A stretch of DNA of 64,000 nt from Stratiolaelaps scimitus (lineage: Eukaryota > Arthropoda > Arachnida > Mesostigmata > Laelapidae): contig JABWDB010000048.1 in assembly GCA_019614645.1 (NCBI GenBank), positions 302,001 through 366,000 on the forward strand. Reading direction: 5' to 3'. The notes under the pieces were generated by a model. The model made no database searches, had not been told where the DNA came from, and worked only from the letters and a program-made list of their open reading frames with translations. Within the stretch, counting starts at the first letter, position 1. Each line of letters opens with the position of its first letter. The position numbers were made by a program, and so were the translations under genes. Positions 12,460 to 64,000 of this stretch are shown here, piece after piece.

Positions 12460-12530
12460 AAGGTAAAGGTTTAATGGTTTATTGAAGGAGCTGCAATTTT
12501 ACAATGCTTAAGCTCTCTTATATGTCACAT
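12460..12530 (-). mobile_element. S1 SINE 3' part
   Basis: Antisense aaggtaaaggtttaatgg, aaggagctgcaattttacaa, cttatatgtcac. Confidence 0.75.
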
Positions 12531-12835
12531 ATGTGCAGCACATATCACCCACCGTTTGTATTGAAAGTATTGGTAAAGAGGTCTCTATCTCTTTCTCTTG
12601 ACCTGTTAATGACGTTATATATAAATAAGGAAAAAAAAAACAACTGCATCTCTATATTGCATCTATTTTAAGTCGCTGTGCGTACTACGACGAAACGAGA
12701 TAGATAGACAATGAAACACACACATTATATATATATTATATATATATATATATATGAAACTCCTATTATCGTAGTGCCTCTCCTCGCTCGATTCCTTGAC
12801 CCTTCTTTGCCATTCCACCGTAATCAAGTCGATAT

Positions 12836-12837
<2 letters not shown>

Positions 12838-12907
<70 letters not shown>
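12838..12907. repeat. (TA)n microsatellite, two blocks
   Basis: Two TA runs separated by gaccc. Confidence 0.95.
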
Positions 12908-12908
<1 letters not shown>

Positions 12909-13822
12909 CACAGAGCTCACCCCAAGGATAGCTTGCGGTTCGGGAATTTGAAAAGCCTTGAAAAACACATCGAGCTCTAATGGTGGGGGACTCTGTACCT
13001 TCCAGAAAACAAGATATAGTCTGACCCAGTTATCAAGTCCTCCCTACATGAACAATAATAATTGTATGAAACACATTATTAATAATGATAGATAATCATT
13101 TTCCCCTTGTTGGGAATGATGAATTTGCCGTTGTATCTATCGCAGGCTTTCAAGTTTTCAAGTTTCAAAATCAAGTTTATTTTTGCAACTGCAATACAAT
13201 ACGCTTTAGTTCTCGATAAAATAAAAGGCGAATCGTTGCCGTTGCTGTTAATATTTCAGTAAACGTCGCCTGGGCTGACTTCGGATGTTTTGCCGACTGG
13301 ATGCTCTGCGATTTGTTCTGTACCCTCATTGGCGAAGGGAAAGGCTCTTGCTCGGGATACTTTTGGATGTCCTGCAGGTGTGGGCCGCTTAAGAACTTAC
13401 TAGCGAACACCAGCCGACATTAATACGACGTACAGCTCAACGGGCAATCGACGACCTGTCTTGTTTGTTTTCCACCCGTAGGATCAGGCTGTTATCGAAT
13501 CCTCTGCAGAACGGCAATTGCGTGATGTGTGGATGATCTGTGGATCGATATTTATAGAGTCTATGGAAAAATATTGTAAGGGTCTTTCAAGGGTTGTCAC
13601 AAAAGCTCCGAGCAAGTTCTCTGAAGCAATATAGTGCATCCGACCCCATCTATGCATAGTGTGTATTTCAATAAATTAAATAAATATAGCATATATCTTT
13701 TGTTTCGCATCTGTAAAAATAATAATAATTTATTGTCAATAGTTCAGCTTCTTATCTACGAATCACTAACCGTAAATTATTTATGATGGTCTTCGCGTTG
13801 ATCTCGCGCTATGGAAAAGTTT

Positions 13823-14401
13823 CTATGACGCTGTACTATACGGAGTTGAGACAAATAGAGTCGTCGTTCGGAGTATCAGAGCAATATTAGTATTAGCGAT
13901 ATGTAGTATTGAACTTCGGGATTCATCGGGTGCTTTAAGAATAAGCAGCCATGGCGGAGTAGTTCCGATGTTACTCTCAAAGGACCCGCAAGCGCCTCGT
14001 CTTCTACTATACAGCCAAACATTGCAGGCCCCTATCGATTTACTTTTTTTTACCACGACACGCGTTCGCATTCTATCTGCTTCTACATACATATGCTGCT
14101 TCGGCCTACGACGACTAGGCCAAGCCACGGCCACAAAACAACGTAAGGCCGACAAATCTCCCCCTGATGGGTGTTTTTTTCCGCCGCCTACCCCACCGAA
14201 GCATCCCCTACATCGAAACATACTGAACGCTCCCAAGAGGCGATGAAGACCAATGACTCGTTGTTGGACTAGTTCGTTCGTATGCGGCGACGACAGATAT
14301 TGACAGATATCCATTTTTCTGTATTCGCCGGTAGAGACTCCCAGCTCGCGTACCGCCGCCCACGTCTCGTCACTGTTCCACCGTAATCGAAACATTGACA
14401 A
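13823..14401 (-). CDS. Long open frame, coding status doubtful
   Basis: 192 codons on the minus strand, Arg/Ser/Gly-rich and without recognisable domains. A 92-codon frame is open on the opposite strand in the same GC-richer block, so local composition may explain both. Confidence 0.15.
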   Translation of the reverse strand: MSMFRLRWNSDETWAAVRELGVSTGEYRKMDICQYLSSPHTNELVQQRVIGLHRLLGAFSMFRCRGCFGGVGGGKKHPSGGDLSALRCFVAVAWPSRRRPKQHMYVEADRMRTRVVVKKSKSIGACNVWLYSRRRGACGSFESNIGTTPPWLLILKAPDESRSSILHIANTNIALILRTTTLFVSTPYSTAS

Positions 14402-15494
14402 TAACCAAAGCAGCTAACAAGGCTGATTGGGTAGATCGAGCTAAATGGTGGTATATGTAGATACAACATTTGTCATGCGAATATATCCGTCGCTCGTAGT
14501 CAACGCCGACGATATGGCTCAGTTAGCACAGAAGAGTCCAGCAAGGAGAGACGAAAAAATTCAATAACGTCGACTCTCATAGGAACAAACTTAAAATATA
14601 TTTTTTCACTCTACTTCTCGACCAGTTGAACCATTTCGGGGGATGCGACTGTTGGGAATGACTGTTGCCCAACTAAAAACCATCACTGGGTTGGGACTCC
14701 AAACCCCCATTGAACTAGCACTTACCACTTTAACAACCCCAGAAGGCTCGGAACGTCTAGCACATTAACCCCTGAAGGATTAACCAGTTGAACCCCCTGA
14801 GGACTTGAAAACGACGCTACTCTGCGAACGATACTACTCTGCATTTCTCATGATTACGGAGGTTGCTAGTCATATTGATAAGTAAAAATGGGATTGCTCA
14901 TGTTTAATTTGTACAAGGCGTTTTTTTTTTAGTTTATTAATTGTACAATGTGTATGTTTAACTCTTCACTCGTCGCGGTCATGTCATAAGCTTTCAACTT
15001 CACTTACTTAAATTGCACGTCTTTAATGTAGGTGTACATATATATATATATATATGTTACCAGATGCGCGTCCATGATTTCATTGCTCAATATACACATA
15101 CTATATAGAATATATATATATACAAATATGTATTTTGCATTCCGCTTTATTTTAGGACAGTGCCAATAAGCATTTATGTTTATTATGTACAAACAAATAA
15201 TCAATATGAACAGTATGAAAGGTCCGATTCGCCGTTAGTTAACTTACATGCCTGCCAGTTATTATTAACACAGATTTAGCAAGCAATTAGCAACTACTCG
15301 ACTGAGATCCGTTTCCAAGTATTCTCTGTCCGATGTCAGTTTCGACATCAACTCGCTTCGAATGTCTCAACCCTCATAGACACCGAATGGGTGAAAATAC
15401 AACCACGTATGATACAGGCGAAGTATTCTGAAGCAGCGTGATACCACGATGGTTGAATCACGCGAACTGATCCAATTATCGTGTTGGCATTGAT

Positions 15495-15500
15495 TTTATT
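15495..15500 (-). promoter_or_regulatory. Possible poly(A) signal of the GPCR gene
   Basis: First AATAAA hexamer that I see on the minus strand after the stop codon (about 810 bp downstream, beyond the S2 SINE). An inference only; earlier variant hexamers could be used. Confidence 0.3.
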
Positions 15501-15959
15501 TGTTGCATTTTGATCACATGTCATATACACCGAACACTGAATCTGCCTTGACAATCAATATATATATATATATATATATGCATCTCCATGTATATTTGCA
15601 GTGATTTTGTTGATTTAATCATCCTGTTTCGCTAACCTCAACATCATGTCAAATAAACGTCGGGTAGCCGCCGAATATCGTACGGAACGCTTGAAATTGC
15701 GTGTTTGACACGACACTAATAACACTATTTACAGAAGTTGATTTTATCGAAACAAACAGAGGTGAAATTCATCGTCCGATTCAATGATGTTTATGTCCAC
15801 ATGAATTGATTGATCATTATCACTCAACGCTTAACGTAATCGTTGTAGAAGGAAGGTATCAAGACAGAGAGAGCATCCTTGAACATTAGCACTTTTGCGG
15901 TGGATATCTCATTTATAGACACGGCTCCCATATTTCATTTGGGGTCACCCCACCGATTT

Positions 15960-16230
15960 AATGGTTGTTTTTCGAGCTGACCCTCACAGCTGTTCTGCCC
16001 TTATCTGACAGGCGTCAGCTCTTAACCTTTTAGGTATTACTATGAGAGGACCTGTCGGGGCCACCTATGCTTATTCTCTTCCTTCCTCGTACCTGGCGAG
16101 AATTTTCAGATAAACAAAGTATGATAAAGAACTCCAAAGATTCCGCAACGCGTCTGACAGGATTTGAACCCGCGTCCCTCCGGTCTAGCAGTCCAAGACG
16201 CTGCTCACCACTAGACGATCATCCAGGGGA
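15960..16230 (-). mobile_element. S2 SINE, full length, in the GPCR 3' UTR
   Basis: 271 bp flanked by a 14-bp duplication with one mismatch (caccccaccgattt 15946-15959, cacctcaccgattt 16231-16244). Sense strand: tRNA-like head with tcgtctagtggtgagcag and box B ggttcaaatcc, then a body containing tcgccaggtacgag, aggtggccccgacaggtcct and ttaagagctgacgcc, ending with the hairpin agctgtgagggtcagctcg and aaaaac. Same orientation as the receptor gene. Confidence 0.85.
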
Positions 16231-16306
16231 CACCTCACCGATTTGACCACATCTTCTATCGACATATGTTCAAGGTTTTTCTTCTTGTTTGAGGAGGCGG
16301 TCATTT

Positions 16307-57339
<41,033 letters not shown>

Positions 57340-57343
<4 letters not shown>

Positions 57344-57354
57344 TCCGATATCAT
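57340..57354 (-). promoter_or_regulatory. Four-codon uORF overlapping the GPCR start codon
   Basis: Just upstream of the GPCR start, atgatatcggaatga reads ATG-ATA-TCG-GAA-TGA. Its stop codon overlaps the start ATG (ATGA). If included in the transcript, it would be positioned for termination-reinitiation control. Confidence 0.3.
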
Positions 57355-59351
57355 TTATTTACCCGTCGCACTACGGAGAGATAAACGATATGAGGGGGGG
57401 GTAGACGGAGAGGGGGAATCCGGCCGGCCGTATGGTGGTGGCCTATCGAGGACGAAGGCAACGATGGCCTGGGGATATATTGCCTATGAGCACGTGGACA
57501 ACAAGCACTCAACGGATTGCCGGCACTGTCGGCGGAGCACTCGGAGAGACAGCATAGATCCAGCACCTCGCGTAGTTTGTTCGGACCCGTTGTGGGGGAT
57601 TTCGTGCATAACGTGCCGGCGAATTCATGGTATCACGTTCGATAATAATTATGGTAATATTGATAATCAATTGAAAGGGACGATATGTAGCCAGTGAGAT
57701 ATCGTAGTGATCCTTTTTTCTTAGTTAGTCCACACTGAGGATTTCCGTCGGGTATTTTTTAGCAGAACTGTGCTGATGTCAGAATCGATGCTCGGGAATT
57801 GTTTAAGACCACTACGGTGTATCCCGTTTCAAGATCACTTCACAACCACTTCACGTTCAACTTATGCATATCGAAGCATTTGCGGGTCACTCGTCGAACA
57901 CTTCGTATTTATTCCAATCGTGTTAATCGTGGACACCCATTAGGCGTTTTCACTGGCTGACATCTCCTCTTGTTGTCGACATCTTGTGGCAAACTCAATC
58001 CGCTACAGATTGCTCTTTTCGTAGTGATTCGTAATTTTAGGCTGTACGACAAAACACCTTTCGGCACTGGGAACAATCCAGAATATCTGCATGATTGTAT
58101 CATGTCCATGCGGAATGAGCTAGTGTCCTACAGATGACATGAAAGAAGTGCTGATCCCCCTTCCAGCAATTGTGCCACCCATATTCTCCATGGAACACCA
58201 CTAGAACGCGGTGACGTATACAACATCCCTAATCCACCGGGTCAAAACCTCGATGTCGATTGCTGCAAGCTAGCACGATGAAGATGAGGAGAGACATTGT
58301 AAGCGATGGTAAGGGAGTACTAAATCGCCCTCTCCACATCGGGGGTGAGAGAACCACTTCGTGCGGATGAGGTTGCTGCTGCTGCTGCTGCTGTCTCCAA
58401 CGGCGGAGGTAAGCTCGCCTCATGTCGACGGTCATTCGCTATGGCCTGCTGTTGATGCGACGTGATTTACGCAACGGACGCAATCAGATCGGCGATGTTA
58501 GCGTTACAATGTTTAGCCTGTTTTCCAAGTGCTAAGTTGATGGTGGCTGGCTGCCTTCACGAGTCCGTCTGGACGGTTGGAGATTCAATCTGTACGTCGA
58601 TAACGGATCCAATCAGGCACTATTACTTACGTCCGCCTTTGGGCTGTGAACGGCGCAACGAGGGTTCAAGGTGCCGCTGAAATGTGGTTGAAAATGGCGA
58701 AATTCATAGTTGCATTTTGTTTAGCTAGTCGAAAATAACAGCGTATATCTAAAGGAAATTATCCACCTACGTGTACCTTCTCCTCCGATTGCCGAACGCA
58801 GGCAGACACGAAGGTGCCCTACGCCCCTAAGGTGCCCCTAGCGTATACCTAGTAGGTAGCGTATTATCAGGTCCGCATTATAACCACACGCTATATCAGA
58901 GTGGGATGTATTTCGAAAATTGAATTGCTCATCAACATGTGGAAAGCGTCGCAAGAACTAAAAAAAAAACCACAAAAGTTCTCGTGCGCTATTCGACCTC
59001 AAACATTTGCTTTCTGGTCATTCTGTCCAGCCACCAGATCAGTCGGGCTCGGCTTCGCTAATTGCTGTAATGCTTCGAACGGTAGACCTCATGCAAACTC
59101 AGAGAATTTACTTCGGAACACGTTAGCTATATTGAAAAGCTGAGGTCTCTATCGAGACATGATGGCGTATTAGGGATAAGACGAGCACTTCGTCGTCACA
59201 TCGAGGTACTGCGAGAAATGAGCGACTCTCTGTGAATTGTATCAGATGACTCATGTGATGTAACAGTTGTATAGATACGTATGTAGATATAGATAGATTA
59301 TGTTCTGTTTATCCATTTTTCTTTCCTTTAAAACACGAGAACTAAAGAGTA
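57355..59351. other. Upstream of the GPCR start; no gene seen
   Basis: A GC-richer stretch (57.4-57.6 kb) suits a 5' UTR or promoter of the receptor, but I found no TATA box. A CAG/CTG-type run occurs near 58370-58393. Confidence 0.4.
58760..58850 (-). mobile_element. S3 SINE head fragment
   Basis: Antisense cctacgtgtaccttctcctc, cgattgccgaacgcagg, acacgaaggtgcc resemble the head of the 36.2-kb copy. Confidence 0.35.
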
Positions 59352-59354
59352 TGT

Positions 59355-59420
59355 AAGCCTATAAGTTTCCATGGACATCGAATGTCTAAGGCTGTAAGGA
59401 ATCAGCCTAGAAAATTGACT
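59355..59420 (+). mobile_element. S3 SINE 3' fragment
   Basis: catggacatcgaatgtctaa followed by the hairpin tail ggctgtaaggaatcagccta and gaaaatt. Confidence 0.55.
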
Positions 59421-59651
59421 AAATACACCTGTTTAAACTTCGGCCTGCAATAAGTTGAACTTAACTTTTACCCCATTGGAGAACATGAGGGATATTTACA
59501 TACGCTGCAATAGAACGCTCATACGAGGATCGTTTTTCCGCTGAACCATTACACAAACAACAAAAACAGAGCACACCTATAGTCGAATGACGTTAAGTCA
59601 TTTTCCAAGGAACCAATCCAACGGCTACTTCTCGAGCTCCTTGCTCCTTCA

Positions 59652-60065
59652 TTGATTGAGTGGGATATGGTAGCTGTGGAAGCCATTGATGTCAGCCATC
59701 ATTTATCAATATGCTACCCTTTAGTCTACTGTACACCACGTTCTGTGCCACGGGTTTCGTTAGCTCCTACGCCAGACCACTGTTCTAACTCATCATTTTA
59801 TATGGGCAGCTATCCTCATAGTTGGAACGTTATGCTAAACCCGTTTCCAGAGGACTGCTCCCCATCCGGCAAACGCCCTTCAGGAAATGAAGATATCGTT
59901 TCGATGTGCGTTGGCATATCAAGCTTGAGAAAGGCAGGTCCCAACGAATCTTGTTCTGTTTCGATATTGAACAGAACGTGTGGGCAATTCAGCTTCAAAG
60001 TGCACTTTTCTTTTCCTTGCATAATCCTTTCAAAGCTCAACAATCATTTACCCCCCCCCCGGTAA
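59652..60065 (+). CDS. Open frame of doubtful coding status (137 codons)
   Basis: A Cys- and Ser-containing plus frame. The minus strand is also open across 59816-60043, with an equally protein-like translation (LGPAFLKLDMPTHIETISSF). I cannot tell which strand, if either, is real. Confidence 0.15.
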   Translation: MIEWDMVAVEAIDVSHHLSICYPLVYCTPRSVPRVSLAPTPDHCSNSSFYMGSYPHSWNVMLNPFPEDCSPSGKRPSGNEDIVSMCVGISSLRKAGPNESCSVSILNRTCGQFSFKVHFSFPCIILSKLNNHLPPPR

Positions 60066-60474
60066 CACCCCCGCTTCTTGGAGCGTTTTCAACCCGCAGA
60101 GTTCCATTGAAGTTGCTTCATCAATATCCAGAGGGCGGACTCTTATTGATGTGTCGCTACTTCGAAGAGAGGGGAACGATTTCCGGCCGAGGAAATTCAC
60201 CACCGTGTGAATCGGCTACATGACCGATAGAGGAAGCTGGACTTGAATTCGCACGGGTGCAAGACATCTGGAATGACCTTAAGTGGGATTGTTGGTGGAG
60301 GCAGAGTCCACTCCGGGTAAAGGTGGTCCCCATAGGCCCTCGTAGTGATATGTGAAGGTTCAGATCCGAGGCCTGTCTCAGGGATGGGGATGTTTTATGA
60401 TCGGGATGTTGTCAGCTCGAAGGAAGGATGTTTAAGTTCGCTCCATATTTGAATCCTCACATAATTATTGGGTC

Positions 60475-61222
60475 GTTCGGAGCTATTTTCTACATCGAAC
60501 ACGCGTTGATAATACTTGAACAGAAAGAGCTAGAATTGTTGTTTGAAGTCAGACGCCCGCCGCTCTATTTTGTTTATGCACCTGAGCCAGCTATCAGGGA
60601 GCTTCTGAACCCCAGAAGTATATTTTCCATTTACGTAAGCATAACGAAATTCGTTATCGAAATGGCTTCCACTTTCCAAATCGATGCTTGCATAAGGTAC
60701 ATCATCAATTTCTCTTGTTAATGCAATATTGATCAAAAGGGCTTAAATCTGGAGAATATGCTAATTGAATACATCGATGAATATCATTGACCTCGATCGA
60801 GTTCGTTATCGGAGCTCTGTACGACGTAGCTCTTTACCTCGTAATCGAGGAGCGACACTCTGAGTGCATTCGATTCCTGTGCCGTTTGTCGACGAGTCTT
60901 TTCAAGATCTCGGAAGATATCGGGTTGGATACATGTCTTCACTTTCAAGTAGTAATTCAAAAAACCAAATGCCGTCAACATCCATAGCAACATAATACTT
61001 CACTTTGGCTCCAAGTTTATCCGGAACTGACACCGACTTCTGTCTGACTTCGTCCATTCGAAGCCTGTTTATTGCCTTTTCTCTCTCAGGGGTCCGGTAC
61101 AAACAGAGATACTCCAAAGTGACGTCAACCCCTTCTGTGCTCTTCAACGTTGGTCCAATCAGCCCCCCTAAATCGATTACACCGTTTTGCCGGGTGAAAG
61201 TCCTCTTTTCTAACATACTCAC
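60475..61222 (-). pseudogene. Decayed duplicated coding segment, copy 2
   Basis: Minus-strand open pieces 61222-60902 (ends after VKYYVAMDVDGI), 60993-60784 (FRDLEKTRRQTAQESNALR) and 60736-60530 (VQKLPDSWLRCINKIE) are in different frames, so it is not functional as it stands. Homologous to about 33.0-33.6 kb. Confidence 0.55.
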
Positions 61223-61439
61223 GAATTGTCGATGAATGTATTGGATTTAACTTTGGCTTGCTTGAAGAATAAACAAGCATTTGATCACGATACTCTTGAT
61301 TTTATGCACGAAACAATGTTTCAGCTTCTAGCTTTACGACTGTTCTAAGCAACTGAACCAGCACTGAGCTAGACGCAGGCAAAAGGCTCAAGTATAACCA
61401 GGTCAAATTTTACCATGGCTACGATGATCCTTAGTTTAT

Positions 61440-62102
61440 CGAAGGTAAAGGTAAAGGTTTATTGGTTTATTGAAGAAGCTGCAGGTTATCGAGGTTTTTT
61501 TTCGATGCAAAAAAGGGTTCCGCATGACCGAATCTTTGTCACCTAAAAGATACTACCGGTTTCGAGTTCCCTTGACGCATCCAATGACGTTTTGTACAAA
61601 ACACCAGTCTTAGCTATGTGATCGAGTGCTTTTTCATAATAGCAACGGCGTGGTGCTTGTGGTCAGTGCAGTTAGGTGATTGGACGAAGGGTAAAGGTAA
61701 AAATTTATAGGTTTATTAAAGGAAGTACAATTTCAGAGGCCGCAGGCTCGAATCCCGTTGCATGACATATAAAGGTAAAGGTTTAATGGTTTATTGAAGG
61801 AGCTGCAATTTTACAATGCTTAAGCTCTGAGGGTCAGCTGGAAATATTTTTTTTTTTGAGCTGACCCTCAGCTAAGAAAGAGAGCTTAAGTATTGTATGC
61901 AGTTCCTTTAATAAATCAATAAAGCTTTACCTTTAAGCTTCTACAACGCTTAAGTTCTCTGGGAGGTCTCTGTCTTTTTACAGCCGGGCAGGCGCAGGGA
62001 ATAGCCGCCCGAAAAAGCCACTGCATCGACGGGGTAAATTACAGCGAAGTTTCGTAGACAAAGCACAGGTTGGTGTTGGTTTATTAGCGGACCTGCAGTG
62101 AA
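61440..62102. repeat. Cluster of nested or adjacent S1 SINE pieces, both orientations
   Basis: Minus pieces at about 61442-61490, 61690-61735, 61771-61830, 61935-61980 and 62070-62102. Plus pieces at about 61735-61770 (box B region) and 61875-61935. Two S2-type 3' tails in inverted orientation lie between them (about 61828-61873). Confidence 0.7.
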
Positions 62103-63136
62103 ACTCAACCGTTGTACATTTCTCAAAGTGGACACCAAAAAATCATGAAAATCCACCGGCTATTTTTGTCTATCTTCTTACCTATATAAACGCAAACCTC
62201 ATACTATCCTACCAGCGTGCTACTCAACGGGGAGCGCAAAACTTTGCAGTGTCGAAATGCTGTGTCAAGGGAAGCTACCGAATCCATGTTACATGTGAAG
62301 GACATCTTTCTGCGGGCCCCTTGCTCGTCTGGTGTGAGCGCGATTTCATTTGTTTGGCCTTAATCCATTTCCATGATCATGTTTGTTGTTTCGTATGAGA
62401 GGTGAGTGTTGATATATGATAGTTGATATATATATATATATATTTTTTTCTTTTTTATAACAAATATCTAATAAAAAAAAATATTTTTTTATAATAAATA
62501 TAATAAAGAATATTTGATATATATATATATGTATATATTTTATATGCATATGTTTACGGTTCCCTGCGATCGCCACCCACCCGCGTTATTGTTACAGTTC
62601 TGTTCGTGTTAGCACTGGCCACGCCGGAATCGTTGTTCTATCCTTGAAACGGTCGTCACCCTTTGCATGGTTGGCTGCTACCACCGTACCACAAGCAATG
62701 AGGTAGGAAAAGAAAGTTTGTATAGAAGACATCATATGCAACCACCTCCACCAAGGTATGTTCACTACTTACATTTTGGAATATCCTTTTTCTTGTTTAT
62801 TAATTAGAAAATATGCTCTATAGGTGTTCAGGTCATGTTGATATACGTAGATTCGCAGTGCTATATAGAGACATGTGAAATATTTCTCAGGCAAAACAGC
62901 GCTTGCCATGCCGGATTGATGTCAAACGAGTTTGATTCTAATATGCCTTCCAGGCATCATACAGTTGTGAACTTTTCTTGAGTGCGTTAGAATGCATCAT
63001 CTGTAAGCATCTGCTTAACAACAATTGTTCCTTGTTCGATACCGTACTGTTATCTGTTTATATCATAGTCACTCGAGGCTTCCTTTTCTAAGGTTATATG
63101 TGTATATATATTCACATTGAGATTCATATCCACAAC
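62103..63136. other. No gene seen
   Basis: AT-rich with A/T homopolymer and TA runs at 62.4-62.55 kb; no recognisable feature. Confidence 0.5.
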
Positions 63137-63235
63137 AGAGGCCGCAGGTTCGAGCCCTGCTTCGTGACATATAAAGGAGCTTAAGTATTGTACAAGTGCA
63201 GCTCCTTTAATAAACCAATAAACCTTAAACCCTTA
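63137..63235 (+). mobile_element. S1 SINE, 5'-truncated
   Basis: Starts at gccgcaggttcgagccc (box B) and continues through gtgacatataaaggagctt to cctttaataaaccaataaa. Confidence 0.8.
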
Positions 63236-63620
63236 CATTGCAATTTGGTGATGTAGCTGGAGTTTTACAATGCTCACCCATCTATATTTGAACTGGTCTT
63301 ATGCCGATACCAGACGCCCCGCGAGCATCACCAGGTGTCTGTGCAATCACCATTCGCTGGGGCTGGGGCTGTCGACCACATTCGTCGGACCCGATCAACA
63401 AACACTGGAAGTCCCTCGGCTCGTCGACGATAAAGAACTCGACGGGTATTTATATCTAAGGCAGAGAATAAGCGGCTTACAGCACAACGACATCGCCAGC
63501 CGATGATGAAACGTAAGGTCGGCGCCGTTTTTATTCGGTGCCTTTTTGGTGCCGGCGGTAGAGTGCGATTTTCCATCTTGTTGAACGACCAGATATCCCA
63601 TTGATGATGGGGCTGGTGGT

Positions 63621-63764
63621 AAAGGTAGAGGTAAAGGTTTTATTCGTTTATTAAAGGAGCTGCAATTTTACAATGCTTAAGCTCTCTTATATGTCACGCG
63701 GCGGGGCTCGAACCTGCGACCTCTGGCTTCCGATAACCAGAGACTTAGCCGTCCAAGCCACCGC
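63621..63764 (-). mobile_element. S1 SINE, full length (tRNA-derived)
   Basis: 144 bp flanked by a 9-bp duplication, gctggtggt (63612-63620 and 63765-63773). The sense strand has box A-like tggcttggacggctaag and box B ggttcgagccc, then the body gtgacatataagagagctt and gcagctcctttaataaa, ending in cctttacctcta. Best reference copy for this family in the window. Confidence 0.85.
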
Positions 63765-64000
63765 GCTGGTGGTGAGTGATCGTTTTTGATTGCCAGACAG
63801 AAGCCGAGTACAGTTTGCGTTCAAGTCGCGCCAAGCGCCGAGAATCTTTGGATTTTTTTACCATCGTTCTTCATCGATGGGTACGACGTGTCAGGTAGGA
63901 TACGGTTGAAAGGGACCGCAGAGGTGGCGCCGACGTGGCCTCGTAATTATACCTAAAAGATTAAGAATCGAGCGAGCGAGCGAGCTAGCTCAATAAGTTG

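Larger units (their letters stand above)
12540..15494. other. Intergenic, no defended gene
   Basis: TA microsatellites, a GC-richer block at 13.9-14.4 kb open on both strands, and a Pro/Asn-rich low-complexity stretch at 14.64-14.83 kb. Confidence 0.5.

Noticed and set aside
13177..13410. Possible last exon of the GPCR (short Ser/Lys tail after a ctgcag acceptor).
   Set aside because: The exon at 16307-16565 gives a canonical helix 8 (YRREF) with the right phase and is closer.
16145..16232. tRNA-like sequence with good A and B boxes.
   Set aside because: It is the head of an S2 SINE with target-site duplications around the whole element, not a functional tRNA gene.

Overview
This window is eukaryotic DNA, gene-poor and AT-rich, with spliced genes, long introns, many (TA)n microsatellites and several families of short retroposons. 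The two genes that can be reconstructed (a neuropeptide-type receptor and a small secreted protein) and the tRNA-derived SINEs fit an arthropod. A mite or tick is my guess, but nothing in the sequence proves the taxon. There is no bacterial-style gene organisation, no CRISPR array, and no rRNA or functional tRNA gene that I could support.

The main gene is a rhodopsin-family (class A) peptide GPCR on the minus strand. I assembled it by hand from seven coding exons between 57343 (start) and 16307 (stop). The splice phases agree at all six junctions and give a 434-residue protein with all seven transmembrane segments. Its introns are about 27.1, 8.5, 2.2, 0.63, 0.12 and 1.2 kb, so almost everything from 16.6 to 57 kb is intronic. 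That intronic DNA is filled with SINEs, LINE 3' ends, microsatellites and odd inverted repeats.

The second gene is on the plus strand at 7568-10115. A TATA box, a short non-coding first exon and three coding exons encode a 141-residue secreted, helical, four-cysteine protein, followed by an AATAAA signal. On the minus strand just left of it (6623-6926) lies a candidate last exon of a single-pass membrane protein whose other exons I could not find.

Repeats: three tRNA-derived SINE families are recognisable, called S1, S2 and S3 here. S2 and S3 have unrelated bodies but share a small 3' hairpin tail. S2 insertions have clear target-site duplications; one sits inside an S3 copy and another in the receptor's 3' UTR. 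A non-LTR retrotransposon (LINE) family is present as at least four 5'-truncated copies, all on the minus strand. One keeps about 240 codons of the C-terminal region. A duplicated, decayed coding segment occurs at about 33 kb and 60.5-61.2 kb. Around 50.2-51.3 kb two interleaved inverted duplications carry the same cysteine-rich reading frame on opposite strands.

The rest (1-6.6 kb, most of 10.1-16 kb, 57.4-64 kb) holds no gene I can defend, only repeats and isolated open frames, noted individually.
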